Counted from the first letter of the stretch, positions 7,483 through 17,021 are shown. The stretch: 54,141 nucleotides of DNA from Lachnospiraceae bacterium (GCA_016283275.1 JAEEMP010000023.1:1-54141); one strand, 5' to 3'. The notes: generated by a model not told the origin, from the letters alone. A program made the numbers and translations.

Positions 7483-8472
7483 ATGCAGGTAAAAGAACGA
7501 TCTGAGGATTCAAGGATCCTGTGGCTTGATACTCACAAAGCCCTGGCAATAATATCCATATTTGTGGGACATTTCATAGCGACATATCACAAAGACTGGC
7601 TGGTATACGAAACTTTCTTATTTACACAGTTTCTGGACGCAAAAATGGGCGCGGCGATACTTTCCGTGCTGGTCGGCTTCTTCGCATACAAAACAGGCGA
7701 AAGGCGAAAACGTGTTTTTCTTAATTCCTTAAACAGATACATCTACTTTTTTCTGGCGGCATTCATGATCAACTCTTTGATCGTGGCCCTTAATATTCCA
7801 AAAAACGGTATAAGCGCTAGGGCTGTTTTACAGGTAATTTCAGACAGTTTTCTTTTAAACGATCTGATCTATCCTACCTTCTGGTGTATAAGATATTTCT
7901 TTGCGGCTTCCGTTCTTTCATATATTAACGGTGCATACAGGTCCGATGCAAGAACGGTGATAATCGAACTCATTGCAATGTATATCGCACTTGCGGATGT
8001 GTGGGTACTTGTGTGCGTACTCGGAAATATCGTCTATATCGTTATACGAAACTTTGAGGATCTAAAATACAAATGGCTGTTATATATAGCAACAATTCTT
8101 TTGTATGTAACTCTTCCGGCAGAAGAAAGCAAATGGAAATTTATGCAGATGGGCCTTGTGGCAATGTTCGGTATATTATCGGTAAACTATTGTAAGCCCG
8201 TAAAGAAACTGATGTCATTTAAGCCTTTGGCATATATCGGAAGCATCAGTATGAGCATCTTCTTAACTCATGTTGTGATACAAAAAAGGATCGGGGGATG
8301 GCTTTTCGCTAAGATAAACATTGAACCCTATTACATAAGCTTTCTGATCGTATTTGTTATCTGCCTTGCGATAACCGTCGCTATCTCCGCCGTGATCAAC
8401 AAACCGCTTATCACACTTTCAAAAAAGCTTACCAAACTTGCGGATAAGCTCATCCATAAAATAAAAAAATAG
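7483..8472 (+). CDS. Acyltransferase-3-like integral membrane protein
   Basis: A 329-residue protein with about ten membrane segments. LWLDTHKALAIISIFVGHF at the N-terminus matches the acyltransferase-3 (OafA/NolL) family, where the His in the first helix is catalytic. ISMSIFLTHVVIQK near the C-terminus is also typical. The family moves acyl groups onto sugars of the cell surface; the target here is unknown. It is on the plus strand with AAAGGAG upstream and sits alone between minus-strand genes, splitting the transporter ATPase from its binding protein, which suggests a later insertion. Confidence 0.8.
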   Translation: MQVKERSEDSRILWLDTHKALAIISIFVGHFIATYHKDWLVYETFLFTQFLDAKMGAAILSVLVGFFAYKTGERRKRVFLNSLNRYIYFFLAAFMINSLIVALNIPKNGISARAVLQVISDSFLLNDLIYPTFWCIRYFFAASVLSYINGAYRSDARTVIIELIAMYIALADVWVLVCVLGNIVYIVIRNFEDLKYKWLLYIATILLYVTLPAEESKWKFMQMGLVAMFGILSVNYCKPVKKLMSFKPLAYIGSISMSIFLTHVVIQKRIGGWLFAKINIEPYYISFLIVFVICLAITVAISAVINKPLITLSKKLTKLADKLIHKIKK

Positions 8473-8476
8473 GATC

Positions 8477-8509
8477 AAAAAAGGCTGCCGCAAAAGCGAC
8501 AGCCTTTTT
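8477..8509. terminator. Bidirectional terminator between convergent genes
   Basis: AAAAAAGGCTGcCGC - AAAA - GCGaCAGCCTTTTT forms a strong stem with A and T tracts on its two sides, serving both the acyltransferase gene and the lipoprotein gene that converge here. Confidence 0.9.
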
Positions 8510-8527
8510 AAATTCCTTTTGAAAATA

Positions 8528-9724
8528 TTAGAATGCGGTATCAAGAAGTGTGATGCCGTCGATCTGTACATCGAAGTAAGGAGCTGAACGGAAGCCGTCG
8601 CCGGATTCATTGAAGAAGCCGTTAACGATAACTTCGTGATCGCCTTCGTATGCTGCATCGGTATCAACATCAGCCTTGTAAGAATCAAGCTTAGCGCCGC
8701 CTACTGTAAAGGTTGCTGTATCAAATACATGAAGTGAACCGGACTGAAGATCAGCCTTAGCCTTATCGATCGCTTCCTGAGTACCTGCTGCTGCAGCAGA
8801 ACCGAGATCTGTAAGAACAACGGAACCTGTAGCGATCGTACCGGTGTAATCAGCGGGAATAGCCTTGCCGTCTCTTACGGACTCAATTGCAAACTTGAAG
8901 TAAGGAGTCCAGTTGATTCTAGAAGATACGATAAAGGTATTGGGAGCAACGCTTGCGGTAGAACCATTGTAAGAAACGTTGGGAACGCCTGCGGTCTCAC
9001 ATGCGGTAGGAGCACCCATGGAGTCAGCATGCTGGCTGATAAGTACACAACCGTCATTAATAAGTGTGTTAGCGCCTTCCTTTTCAGCGGTCTCATCATA
9101 CCATGAACCTGTGAAGGTAACTTCCATTGTAGCCGAAGGGCAAACGGAACGAGCGCCTAAGAAGAATGAGGTGTAACCGGAAATAACTTCTGCATATGTA
9201 TAAGCTCCGATATAACCGATCTTTGTCTGATCTGCTGTAATAGTACCTGCATCGATCATCTCATTAAGCTTCATACCTGCTGCGATACCTGCAAGGTAAC
9301 GGCCTTCGTAAATTGAAGCGAATGCATTATGGTAGTTGGAAAGACCTTCTGTATGAGCCTTTGTACCTGTAGCATGGCAGAACTGAACATTCGGGTTTTC
9401 CTTAGCTGCCTCGATCATGAAATCTTCATGACCGAAAGAGTCTGCAAAGATAATGTTGCAACCTGCATCAACAAGTTCGCAAGCTGTGTCATAGCATTCC
9501 TGACCTTCGGGAATGTTTGTCTTCATAAGATATTCAACGCCCAAAGCATCACATGCTTCCTTAGCTGCGTTGATGAAGTTTAAGTCATAAGTGGAGTTCT
9601 CATCATGAAGGAAGATAAATCCTGCCTTCACCTTAGAGGATCCTTCAGCCTTCTCTGCACCGCCACAAGCGCAAAGAGAAACGACCATGACCAAACTTAA
9701 AAGTAGAGCTGTTAACTTTTTCAT
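8528..9724 (-). CDS. BMP-family nucleoside-binding lipoprotein
   Basis: 398 residues. The signal peptide MKKLTALLLSLVMVVSLCACGG carries a lipobox (LCAC), so Cys is lipidated and the protein is anchored outside the membrane. The mature part matches the Bmp/Med/NupN family: GFIFLHDENSTYDLNF early, and a central NIIFADSFGHEDFM and KIGYIGAYTYAEVISGY. It delivers a nucleoside to the permeases encoded at 3675-5793. It has GGAGGAG before the ATG, its own promoter region, and a strong terminator after it, which permits higher expression than the rest of the transporter. Confidence 0.92.
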   Translation of the reverse strand: MKKLTALLLSLVMVVSLCACGGAEKAEGSSKVKAGFIFLHDENSTYDLNFINAAKEACDALGVEYLMKTNIPEGQECYDTACELVDAGCNIIFADSFGHEDFMIEAAKENPNVQFCHATGTKAHTEGLSNYHNAFASIYEGRYLAGIAAGMKLNEMIDAGTITADQTKIGYIGAYTYAEVISGYTSFFLGARSVCPSATMEVTFTGSWYDETAEKEGANTLINDGCVLISQHADSMGAPTACETAGVPNVSYNGSTASVAPNTFIVSSRINWTPYFKFAIESVRDGKAIPADYTGTIATGSVVLTDLGSAAAAGTQEAIDKAKADLQSGSLHVFDTATFTVGGAKLDSYKADVDTDAAYEGDHEVIVNGFFNESGDGFRSAPYFDVQIDGITLLDTAF

Positions 9725-9768
9725 TTTGTCTCCTCCATAATCATCATGATTAGTTTATTAAAATCAAC

Positions 9769-9784
9769 TACAGTAAATACTGTA
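9769..9784. promoter_or_regulatory. Palindrome in the leader of the binding-protein gene
   Basis: TACAGTA and TACTGTA form 7-bp perfect arms around AA, 45 bp upstream of the start codon. It is placed where a roadblock-type operator could act downstream of the promoter at 9836-9865. No regulator is assigned. Confidence 0.4.
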
Positions 9785-9835
9785 TCTCATTGATTTTCAA
9801 AATACAATGTGTGATTTCGATATTTTTCGACTATT

Positions 9836-9865
9836 TTTATATTGTTTTTTGTCCTAAATTGTCAA
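9836..9865 (-). promoter_or_regulatory. Candidate sigma-A promoter of the BMP lipoprotein gene
   Basis: On the minus strand a perfect TTGACA (9865-9860), 18 bases, then TATAAA (9841-9836). It lies just after the xpt stop codon, giving a leader of about 100 bases. This suggests the lipoprotein gene is transcribed separately, not only from xpt. Confidence 0.6.
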
Positions 9866-9873
9866 TTGGATCA

Positions 9874-10458
9874 TTACTGCTTACGAAACTCTATAGTCCC
9901 GCTTGCGGCATCCATACTCTCAACAATCGCAAGCGATTCAAGCTGGTAGCCCATATTCCTGATCATCCTTCCGCCGGGCTGAAAACCTTTTTCAATTGCT
10001 ATGCCGATACCTTCGACACTCGCGCCGGCCTGATTGGCGATCTGGATAAGTCCCTGAAGCGCACAGCCGTTTGCCAGAAAATCATCTATTATAAGAAGAT
10101 GATCTTCGGGGCTTAAATATTTTCTGGATACGATAACGTGACTTATGTTTTTATGCGTAAAAGATTCCACCTCGGCAGTATATACATCACCATCGATATT
10201 TATACTCTGCGATTTTTTCGCAAATACGACCGGAGCTCCCGGAAAGTGAAGAGCAACAACACTTGCAATGCCTATGCCCGAAGCCTCGATCGTAAGTATC
10301 TTGTTGATGGTCTTGCCGGCAAAACGCTTTGCGAACTCTTTCCCCATCTCATCAAAAAGAGAAACATCCATCTGATGATTCAAAAAACTGTCAACTTTTA
10401 ATACGTTTCCTTCTTTTACAACTCCGTCTTTTACGATTCTTTCCTCGAGAAAATTCAT
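9874..10458 (-). CDS. xpt: Xanthine phosphoribosyltransferase
   Basis: It makes XMP from xanthine and PRPP in the cytosol; XMP is the substrate of GuaA. 194 residues, the usual length. The PRPP-binding loop is [14 protein letters not shown] (about residues 124-137); [13 protein letters not shown] near residue 55 and [10 protein letters not shown] are also conserved in Xpt. The ATG at 10458 has AAAGGA 10 bases upstream. It lies 23 bp after the Hpt gene, so a purine riboswitch, common before xpt in other Firmicutes, does not fit and was not seen. Confidence 0.95.
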   Translation of the reverse strand: MNFLEERIVKDGVVKEGNVLKVDSFLNHQMDVSLFDEMGKEFAKRFAGKTINKILTIEASGIGIASVVALHFPGAPVVFAKKSQSINIDGDVYTAEVESFTHKNISHVIVSRKYLSPEDHLLIIDDFLANGCALQGLIQIANQAGASVEGIGIAIEKGFQPGGRMIRNMGYQLESLAIVESMDAASGTIEFRKQ

Positions 10459-10481
10459 TGCGCAACCGTCCTTTCAACAGA

Positions 10482-11090
10482 TTAATGTAGTTTTTCCATA
10501 ATTTCTGAGGCGAGTGACCCCGCAGCATCTATTGCTCCGTAATAATCAACTCTGTCTGCAGCCTCATAAAGCTTTTCGTATTTTTCTTTAAGAACTCCGG
10601 TAAAAGAACACTTCCCGAGTTCTTCGATCTTCTTTAAAGCCTCTTCGTCTTCAAAATCTTCAAGCAGTTCTTTTATCCTTGAAAGAAGCACAAGCGGTTC
10701 GTACTCGGAAACGTCCTCACTTATCTCTTCTTTTTCCCTGTCGTCAAAAGGCATTAATATCTCATAATATTTCTCATAAGCGCTTAAACTGCCGGAAAGA
10801 TTTTCATCCACATATGCTACATCGCCTTTATTCCCGGCTTCTTCAAGTTTTAAAAACATGCCGGAGATCTCATTGAGCCCCAGCATTTTGGACGAACCCT
10901 TTATGCCGTGCACAAATACGGTAAAAGTCTCAAGATCGTTGCTTGCATATGCTTCTTTTACCGATCTTATCTTGAATGGAATGTCTCTTCGGAAACTTCC
11001 CAGAAGTTTTTTATAACCTTCGGTACGACCGCCCATGGCCTTGATCGCCGCTTCACAGTCGATCCCTTCGATCACCGGTATGTCCGTCAT
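10482..11090 (-). CDS. Hpt (histidine phosphotransfer) domain protein
   Basis: 202 residues. Residues about 25-115 form an Hpt domain; FVHGIKGSSKMLG places the phosphorylated His at residue 61, with the conserved HxxKGSS context. The C-terminal half (EYEPLVLLSRIKELLEDFEDEEAL...) is an acidic helical domain often found after such Hpt domains. It would relay phosphate between response regulators or hybrid kinases; no partner is adjacent. GGGGGAT precedes the ATG. It is followed by xpt on the same strand. Confidence 0.85.
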   Translation of the reverse strand: MTDIPVIEGIDCEAAIKAMGGRTEGYKKLLGSFRRDIPFKIRSVKEAYASNDLETFTVFVHGIKGSSKMLGLNEISGMFLKLEEAGNKGDVAYVDENLSGSLSAYEKYYEILMPFDDREKEEISEDVSEYEPLVLLSRIKELLEDFEDEEALKKIEELGKCSFTGVLKEKYEKLYEAADRVDYYGAIDAAGSLASEIMEKLH

Positions 11091-11105
11091 AATATCCCCC
11101 GCATA

Positions 11106-12683
11106 CTAATTATAATCAACAAAAGAAAAAATGTCATAGTCCCCTACCTCATCGTACTTCACTATATGATATCCGAAGAAATCGGTATCTTCCTCAAAAC
11201 CAAAGTCCTTTTTAACTATAAGCGCAGAACCCTCCGGAAAAATAGGGCCGTTTTCGTACCAGTCATAAAAATCGTATGCCCATGTCTTACCGTCGTCCAT
11301 AATGTCTATGTAATGCTTCGGATTCCCAACGAGCCTTAATTTGTCCGCTTCATTGGTCTCATAAAAAATATAGATCCTTTCGTAATCGGTGTCTTTGAAA
11401 TAGTCGACTATCTTATATACATTCGGATTTTGTTCTCCGTAAGAGAAAACTTCACGGTATTCCACAACATATATTAAAGTCATAAGGAAAAGAAAAACGC
11501 TGAAAAGAAGGGTTTTCGGAGCCTTCATGCTTTTAACATATTCAAACACAAGCAACGAGGCTGCCAATATCAGCGGAACCACTCCGATGATAAAATATCT
11601 GTATTCAAAACAGAACTGTGAGCCGGCTCGTGTATCGGTGATCATAAGGATAAACCAGTTCCACAGGAATATTCCCATCAAAAATTTATCACGTAAAACC
11701 GCCTTACCCCTTATTATACGTGAAAGTATCACTATTGCGCATATAAACCACGATACCACGAATAACAGTTTGACCATCATACGGATTCCGTAATAATCAA
11801 ATACCGCGGCCCCTTCGTACGGTGTTGCGGCATCAAACAGCTGAAAGATTCCCAGAAATCCGGAACGGATGTTTTCAAGCACATCGGAATCGGACATATA
11901 TGTCATACTGTCGCCACGTGTACCGCCCAGAATAGCATGATTTATGATAAAACCAAGGATCACGGTAACAAACATGACGATCGCGACCGTAACTTCACTG
12001 CTTTTGATCTTTTCCCAGTTTTTCAATCTGAATAATATGTAGACCATTACTACCGGGAAAACTGCGGTTGCACAGACATAAACCGAACTTGATGCCGTTG
12101 TCACGAAAAGATAGAATGCGAATGCGATCAGCATCGCCATAAAACCGCGTTTTTTCCACCATTCTTTTGTGTCATTCCTCACTATATACAGAAGAAGACC
12201 CACCAGCATAAGCGGAGTCGTAACCTTTACGATGTACTGTGCTCCCGCAAAGAACATCATGTTAAAATACTCAAGCGTCCCCAGTTTCCAAGGGAAAAAG
12301 ATCATACTGAGCGCTATCAAAGAAGCCATGCGCTTTTCTTTTCCGAAGATAAAGACAACGGTCCATGCAAAGATGATCGCCAGAATAAGATTTGAGCATG
12401 CACATGCAAAGAAGATATTCTTGGTGATCGCATAGAACGGAATGGCAAACATTGCCGTACAGTCCCACTCGATCGTAGTGGAATAATACCAGTTATCGAT
12501 GGCAAGTGTCTTATGCTCCCACATCTTTATGATATGTTCCATAAGTTTTGCGGAATCACAGTCAATATACCTGGGTGCACATACTATATTAAAGATGAAT
12601 ATTAAAATAAGCTGTGCCGTAAGAAACAGCAAAGCGATCAATTCATATTTGGATAATGAATTTATTTTTTCTTTTAATCTCAT
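11106..12683 (-). CDS. Multi-spanning membrane protein, GT-C glycosyltransferase-like
   Basis: The chosen ATG is at 12683 (GGAG, 5-base spacing); a longer frame would run into the asnS terminator. The ~526-residue product has about eleven membrane segments and a C-terminal soluble part of about 110 residues. The first outer loop holds an acidic stretch, YIDCDSAKLMEH, followed by DNWYYSTTIEW; acidic residues in this loop are typical of lipid-linked-sugar (GT-C) glycosyltransferases. The specific function is unknown and the family call is from topology and this loop only. Confidence 0.55.
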   Translation of the reverse strand: MRLKEKINSLSKYELIALLFLTAQLILIFIFNIVCAPRYIDCDSAKLMEHIIKMWEHKTLAIDNWYYSTTIEWDCTAMFAIPFYAITKNIFFACACSNLILAIIFAWTVVFIFGKEKRMASLIALSMIFFPWKLGTLEYFNMMFFAGAQYIVKVTTPLMLVGLLLYIVRNDTKEWWKKRGFMAMLIAFAFYLFVTTASSSVYVCATAVFPVVMVYILFRLKNWEKIKSSEVTVAIVMFVTVILGFIINHAILGGTRGDSMTYMSDSDVLENIRSGFLGIFQLFDAATPYEGAAVFDYYGIRMMVKLLFVVSWFICAIVILSRIIRGKAVLRDKFLMGIFLWNWFILMITDTRAGSQFCFEYRYFIIGVVPLILAASLLVFEYVKSMKAPKTLLFSVFLFLMTLIYVVEYREVFSYGEQNPNVYKIVDYFKDTDYERIYIFYETNEADKLRLVGNPKHYIDIMDDGKTWAYDFYDWYENGPIFPEGSALIVKKDFGFEEDTDFFGYHIVKYDEVGDYDIFSFVDYN

Positions 12684-12701
12684 GCATTCTCCGTAAAGCC
12701 G

Positions 12702-12726
12702 AAAAAGCATCGCATAAGCGATGCTT
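12702..12726 (-). terminator. Terminator of asnS
   Basis: On the minus strand AAGCATCGC - TTAT - GCGATGCTT followed by TTT. The 9-bp perfect stem lies 15 bp after the asnS stop codon. Confidence 0.85.
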
Positions 12727-12740
12727 AATTCGATCGAATA

Positions 12741-14132
12741 TTAAAGTTCGCAGTTGTTAACTGTTCTGGGGAAAGGAAGCACGTCACGAATGTTGCCCAT
12801 GCCCGTTAAGTACATAACGCAACGCTCGAAGCCGAGTCCGAAGCCCGCGTGTCTTGCGGTTCCGTACTTACGAAGATCTAAGTAGAAGTCATAATCTTCT
12901 TTCTTTAGACCGCACTCTTCCATACGCTTTAAAAGCTTATCGTAATCGTCCTCTCTCTGGGAACCGCCGATGATCTCACCGATCCCGGGAACAAGACAGT
13001 CCATTGCGGCAACAGTCTTGCCGTCCTCGTTAAGCTTCATATAAAATGCCTTGATCTCCTTGGGATAATCGGTAACAAATACAGGACGCTTGAACTCAAC
13101 TTCGGTCAGATATCTTTCATGCTCTGTCTGAAGATCGGAACCCCAGTGAACGGGATATTCAAACTCATCGTTGTGTTTTTCAAGTATCTTGATCGCATCC
13201 GTATAAGTGATGCGGCCGAAATCCGAACTTGCAACATGCTTAAGCCTGTCGATAAGACCCTTATCGATAAAGTTGTTGAAGAAGTTCATCTCTTCGGGAG
13301 CGTTCTCAAGCACATAGTTGATAACAAATTTGAGCATGGATTCTGCAAGGATCATGTCGTCGGTAAGATCCGCAAAACAGATCTCGGGCTCGATCATCCA
13401 GAACTCTGCGGCATGTCTTGTGGTGTTAGAGTTCTCTGCACGGAATGTCGGTCCGAAGGTATATACATTCTTAAATGCAAATGCATATGTCTCAACGTTC
13501 AACTGACCTGAAACCGTAAGGTTTGTGGTCTTGTTGAAGAAATCCTTTGTATAATCGACTTTTCCGTCCTCGGTCAAAGGAATGTTGTTAAGATCGAGCG
13601 TTGTAACCTGGAACATTTCGCCCGCGCCTTCACAGTCTGAACCTGTGATCAAAGGTGTGTGTACATATACAAAACCTCTGTCCATAAAGAATGTATGGAT
13701 CGCATATGCAATAAGCGAACGTACTCTGAATACCGCTTCAAAGGTGTTGGTACGTGCACGAAGATGCGGTATCGTACGAAGATACTCAAGTGAATGACGC
13801 TTTTTCTGAAGCGGGAAATCGGGAGTCGAAGCACCCTCTATAATGATGTTTTCCGCCTGCATCTCAAATGCCTGCTTGGCATCGGGTGTTGCCACGATCT
13901 TACCGGTTGCCACGATTGCAGCTCCGACATTCTGCTTTGAGATCGTATCGAAATTATCAAGTTTATCCGAATATACTATCTGTAAAGGTTCAAAGAAAGT
14001 ACCGTCATTTATCACTATAAATCCGAATGTCTTGGAATCTCTTATACTTCTGACCCAGCCTCCGACGGTCACCTCTTTGCCGACATACTTTTCTTTTTCT
14101 CTGAATAAATCTTTAATATCAGTAAGTTCCAT
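12741..14132 (-). CDS. asnS: Asparaginyl-tRNA synthetase
   Basis: 463 residues. It charges tRNA-Asn with asparagine in the cytosol. The N-terminal OB fold opens [20 protein letters not shown]. The class II catalytic part has motif 2 ([19 protein letters not shown]) and motif 3 ([15 protein letters not shown]), which distinguish it from AspRS. Upstream is a trigger-factor-like lipoprotein gene 9 bp away, so the two are probably one transcript; no T-box leader fits in that gap. Confidence 0.97.
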   Translation of the reverse strand: MELTDIKDLFREKEKYVGKEVTVGGWVRSIRDSKTFGFIVINDGTFFEPLQIVYSDKLDNFDTISKQNVGAAIVATGKIVATPDAKQAFEMQAENIIIEGASTPDFPLQKKRHSLEYLRTIPHLRARTNTFEAVFRVRSLIAYAIHTFFMDRGFVYVHTPLITGSDCEGAGEMFQVTTLDLNNIPLTEDGKVDYTKDFFNKTTNLTVSGQLNVETYAFAFKNVYTFGPTFRAENSNTTRHAAEFWMIEPEICFADLTDDMILAESMLKFVINYVLENAPEEMNFFNNFIDKGLIDRLKHVASSDFGRITYTDAIKILEKHNDEFEYPVHWGSDLQTEHERYLTEVEFKRPVFVTDYPKEIKAFYMKLNEDGKTVAAMDCLVPGIGEIIGGSQREDDYDKLLKRMEECGLKKEDYDFYLDLRKYGTARHAGFGLGFERCVMYLTGMGNIRDVLPFPRTVNNCEL

Positions 14133-14141
14133 ATCTTTCTC

Positions 14142-15278
14142 CTATTCTGCGCCGCTTACGCTTCCGAACCCTTCCGGTACAACGACGTTCGTATTATCCA
14201 AAAGGAAATTATACACTTTCTGAAGTGTACAATATTCTCTGTATTCTTCTTTATCACGCTGAGCGTAAAAATCTTCGACCGTACTTCCGTCCTGATAGTA
14301 ATTATCTATCATCGCCTGAATACTCTGATCCATCTCTTCGTCCGTTGCAACAAGGCCTTCAAGCTCTGCGATCTTATCCAATATAAGATCTCTCTTTACA
14401 AATAAACCTGCAAGAGTGTCAAGATCTGTTCCGTACATAGCAAGGTATGTTTCGACATCCATCCCGTACTGATCCGCAACCTGGAAATATGTGGATTTTA
14501 CAACCTCACGCTGTTCTGCCATCTTATCTTCGGGAAGAGTGCCCCAGGTCGAACCTTTTGTGATCTGATCGATCACGCCCGTGATCACCGTAGTCTCGTA
14601 ATCCGCACTGTAATAATCGATGATCGTCTGCTTTGTCTGTTCCATGAACTCTTCGACGTTTGTATATGCAGGACTCTGAAGCGCCATTATCGTATCATCC
14701 GACATCGGAGGTATGATCTTATGGACGGTCACGGTAAATACCGTCATTTTTCCCGCAAGATCCGCATTATGGTATTCATCGGGGAACTTAAGGTTTAAAT
14801 CTCTTACTTCACCTTCTTTGGCCCCGATAAGGCCCTCCTCGAAACCTTCGATAAATGATCCTGAACCGAGTTCCAATGCATAATCGGTATCACTTCCGCC
14901 TTCAAACTCAACTCCGTCGAGTTTGCCGACATAATCTATGACAACAATATCGCCGTTTTCGGCAACTTCTTTGTTCCAGGTAAATTTGCGCGCTTCTTCA
15001 CTGTAAAAATATGACGCCGTTTCTTTGACTTCCGCTTCCGAAGGGTTGTATTTTTCAGCTTCCACGGTAAGTCCTTTATACTGTCCGATCTTAACAAGGC
15101 CCACGCCGGGTGACTGTACGGATGTATCCTTATCGCCAATCTCATTATCGGAAACATCAAGTTCGATCGCATTGACCGAGCCCGGTCCGTCAAGCACGCT
15201 TTCGGGTTCTTCTCCGCAGCCCGCAACACAGGCTAAGGCAAAAGAAACCGCGAGCACTGCCCATAAATTCTTTTTCAT
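14142..15278 (-). CDS. Trigger-factor-like lipoprotein with FKBP peptidyl-prolyl isomerase domain
   Basis: Start ATG at 15278 with AGGAAAAGAAAGG upstream. The signal peptide ends in VAGC, so the mature 360-residue part is anchored outside the membrane. Residues about 65-175 form an FKBP domain: DIVVIDYVGKLDGVEFEGG, then LGSGSFIEGFEEGLIG. The rest (about 180-360) is helical and resembles the C-terminal arms of trigger factor. Trigger factor itself is a ribosome-bound cytosolic chaperone, so this appears to be an exported folding factor, similar in role to PrsA. It is probably co-transcribed with asnS. Confidence 0.8.
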   Translation of the reverse strand: MKKNLWAVLAVSFALACVAGCGEEPESVLDGPGSVNAIELDVSDNEIGDKDTSVQSPGVGLVKIGQYKGLTVEAEKYNPSEAEVKETASYFYSEEARKFTWNKEVAENGDIVVIDYVGKLDGVEFEGGSDTDYALELGSGSFIEGFEEGLIGAKEGEVRDLNLKFPDEYHNADLAGKMTVFTVTVHKIIPPMSDDTIMALQSPAYTNVEEFMEQTKQTIIDYYSADYETTVITGVIDQITKGSTWGTLPEDKMAEQREVVKSTYFQVADQYGMDVETYLAMYGTDLDTLAGLFVKRDLILDKIAELEGLVATDEEMDQSIQAMIDNYYQDGSTVEDFYAQRDKEEYREYCTLQKVYNFLLDNTNVVVPEGFGSVSGAE

Positions 15279-15391
15279 AACAAAACCTTTCTTTTCCTGT
15301 TTCACAATAAAAAATTTATAGCACAGTTTCTGTGAAAAATAAAGGATTTTTAAAATTTTGATATATAATCCGTGATGTTTTTAAGTTTCCC

Positions 15392-15420
15392 TTGCCCCAC
15401 CCTCTAATTTATGTCATAAT
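15392..15420 (+). promoter_or_regulatory. Candidate promoter of the small membrane protein gene
   Basis: TTGCCC (15392-15397), 17 bases, then CATAAT (15415-15420), about 34 bp before the start codon of the gene at 15454. The -10 matches consensus at five of six positions. Confidence 0.5.
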
Positions 15421-15453
15421 AAGTCGCGAAAGTTTTATACGGAGGTTATGCGT

Positions 15454-15927
15454 ATGCCTAAGGGTTTGTTGATAACGATCATCATTGCCGCAGTCCTTAT
15501 CGCGGTGATCATAGTACTTTATTTTCTCGGTAAGAAAGCTCAGAAGCGTCAGGCTGAGCAGGAAGAACAGATCGCACAGTACAAGCAGACTGTTTCGATG
15601 CTTATTATAGATAAGAAGAGGATGCGACTTATCGATGCGGGACTCCCGCAGGCGGTTTTGGACCAGTCGCCCAAGCTTATGCGCCGGGCAAAGCTTCCCA
15701 TTGTAAAAGCCAAGGTCGGTCCGCAGATAATGAGTCTTGTGTGTGATGAAAAGATCTTCGATCAGGTTCCTGTCAAAAAAGAAGTCAAAGCAGTCGTAAG
15801 CGGGATCTACATCACCGAAGTCAAAGGACTTCACGGCAAAAACAACAAGCCTGTCGAACAGAAAAAAGGCTTTAAAGCCTGGGTTGAAAAAATGCAGGTT
15901 AAAGCCGGTGCAAAGAGCGTTAAATAG
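15454..15927 (+). CDS. Membrane-anchored protein of unknown function
   Basis: The start is the second ATG (15454), 8 bases after GGAGG; the first is only 2 bases away. 157 residues: a single N-terminal membrane helix (LLITIIIAAVLIAVIIVLYFLG), a charged helical segment rich in Q and E, then a basic cytosolic domain with GLPQAVLDQSPKLMRRAKLPIVKAKVG and YITEVKGLHG. I do not recognise a family with an assigned function. The end overlaps the convergent DUF1934 gene by 8 bp, so no terminator separates the two. Confidence 0.75.
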   Translation: MPKGLLITIIIAAVLIAVIIVLYFLGKKAQKRQAEQEEQIAQYKQTVSMLIIDKKRMRLIDAGLPQAVLDQSPKLMRRAKLPIVKAKVGPQIMSLVCDEKIFDQVPVKKEVKAVVSGIYITEVKGLHGKNNKPVEQKKGFKAWVEKMQVKAGAKSVK

Positions 15928-16348
15928 AAGTTATCTCTATTATGATCTCATTTTCGGAAGCAAATTCATCATTGATCTCCATGTCGTATACGGCACGGAG
16001 ATTAATTTTTGTCCCAAATTCGTTAAACTCGAATTCCTTGGTGTCGATCCCCATTAAAAAATCACCGAACGGAGTTGTGTAATTTGTCTGATGCTTTGTG
16101 CCTTTTTCAAAGAAAAATCTGGTGGTCAACTCTCCGTTTTTATTGTGTTCCAATGTGGTATCGTCAAACTTGAGTCTGCATTTTGTGACACTTCCGTCAC
16201 CGGATACTTCTTCATATAAAACATAGTGTTTTCCGTTCTTTATATAATATTGTCCTTTATATTCGGTTTTCACGGCATCGCTTCCGTCAGTGTTATTAAT
16301 ACTGTACTGTCTGCCCAGAACCGAAACGTTTACGTCTTTATTCAGCAA
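15920..16348 (-). CDS. DUF1934 (YwiB-like) calycin-fold protein
   Basis: 142 residues with a TTG start at 16348 behind GGAGGG, 1 bp after the GntR stop codon. KTEYKGQYYIKNGKHYVLYEE and the later FFEKGTKHQTNYTTPFG are the DUF1934 pattern (short parts quoted from 30-50 and 85-105). The family is small, cytosolic and of unknown function. It is the last gene of an ispE-GntR-DUF1934 run, an arrangement I recall from other Lachnospiraceae. Confidence 0.8.
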   Translation of the reverse strand: MLNKDVNVSVLGRQYSINNTDGSDAVKTEYKGQYYIKNGKHYVLYEEVSGDGSVTKCRLKFDDTTLEHNKNGELTTRFFFEKGTKHQTNYTTPFGDFLMGIDTKEFEFNEFGTKINLRAVYDMEINDEFASENEIIIEITSI

Positions 16349-16349
16349 T

Positions 16350-17021
16350 TTAACCCTCCGGATATATCTGCGAAAGAATTGAGATCTCCTGATTGTCTAT
16401 ATGGATCCTTGCAGCCTTTCCCGCTCTTGCTAAATCCTTGTTAAGAATAGCATCGAGCAAAGTCCTGTGCTCTTCCATGAGCCTCGGACGTTGCGATGCA
16501 TCTTTGATATATTCAAATCTGTATCTGTATATCTGCTCCGCAAGATTGTTTATGGTGGAAATAAGTCGCTCATTCCCCGTGGAATTGATTATGATATCGT
16601 GAAATGCCACATCTTTTGTGGCGATCAGCGTGGGATCTCCGATCTTTACAGCCTCTTCAAATTCCTTGCAGGCCTTCTTAAGTTCTTCCTCTTCTTTGGG
16701 CGTTATACGTTCGCAGGCAAGTTCCGCACAAAAGGCATCAAGCGCACGTCTGACCTCAAGCACATCCTTAAGACCCTTTTCGGAAATCTGAGCAACCTGT
16801 GCCCCACGTCTTGGCATCATGGTCACAAGGCCTTCAAGTTCAAGCTTGTGTATGGCTTCTCTTACGGGAGTGCGGCTTACACCCAGCTTCTGGGCCAAAT
16901 GTATCTCCATAAGCCTTTCACCCGGCTTTAACTGACCCGTTAAAATTGCCCGCCTCAATGTATGGAATACAACATCTCTTAACGGCAGATACTCATCCAT
17001 ATTAAGGGATAGTTCAGTCAT
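16350..17021 (-). CDS. GntR-family transcriptional regulator (FadR subfamily)
   Basis: 223 residues. The N-terminal winged HTH includes LRRAILTGQLKPGERLMEI and LGVSRTPVREAIHKLELEGL (residues about 18-67). The all-helical C-terminal domain (about 80-215) with LDAFCAELA and DVAFHDIIINSTGNERL is the FCD ligand-binding type, with the Asp and His residues used for metal binding. It overlaps ispE by 8 bp. The ligand and targets are unknown. Confidence 0.9.
   Translation of the reverse strand: MTELSLNMDEYLPLRDVVFHTLRRAILTGQLKPGERLMEIHLAQKLGVSRTPVREAIHKLELEGLVTMMPRRGAQVAQISEKGLKDVLEVRRALDAFCAELACERITPKEEEELKKACKEFEEAVKIGDPTLIATKDVAFHDIIINSTGNERLISTINNLAEQIYRYRFEYIKDASQRPRLMEEHRTLLDAILNKDLARAGKAARIHIDNQEISILSQIYPEG

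Noticed and set aside
9725-9873. Purine riboswitch before the BMP or xpt genes
   Set aside because: I looked for the conserved core and loop sequences on the minus strand here and at 7316-7482 and found none; xpt itself has only a 23-bp gap upstream.
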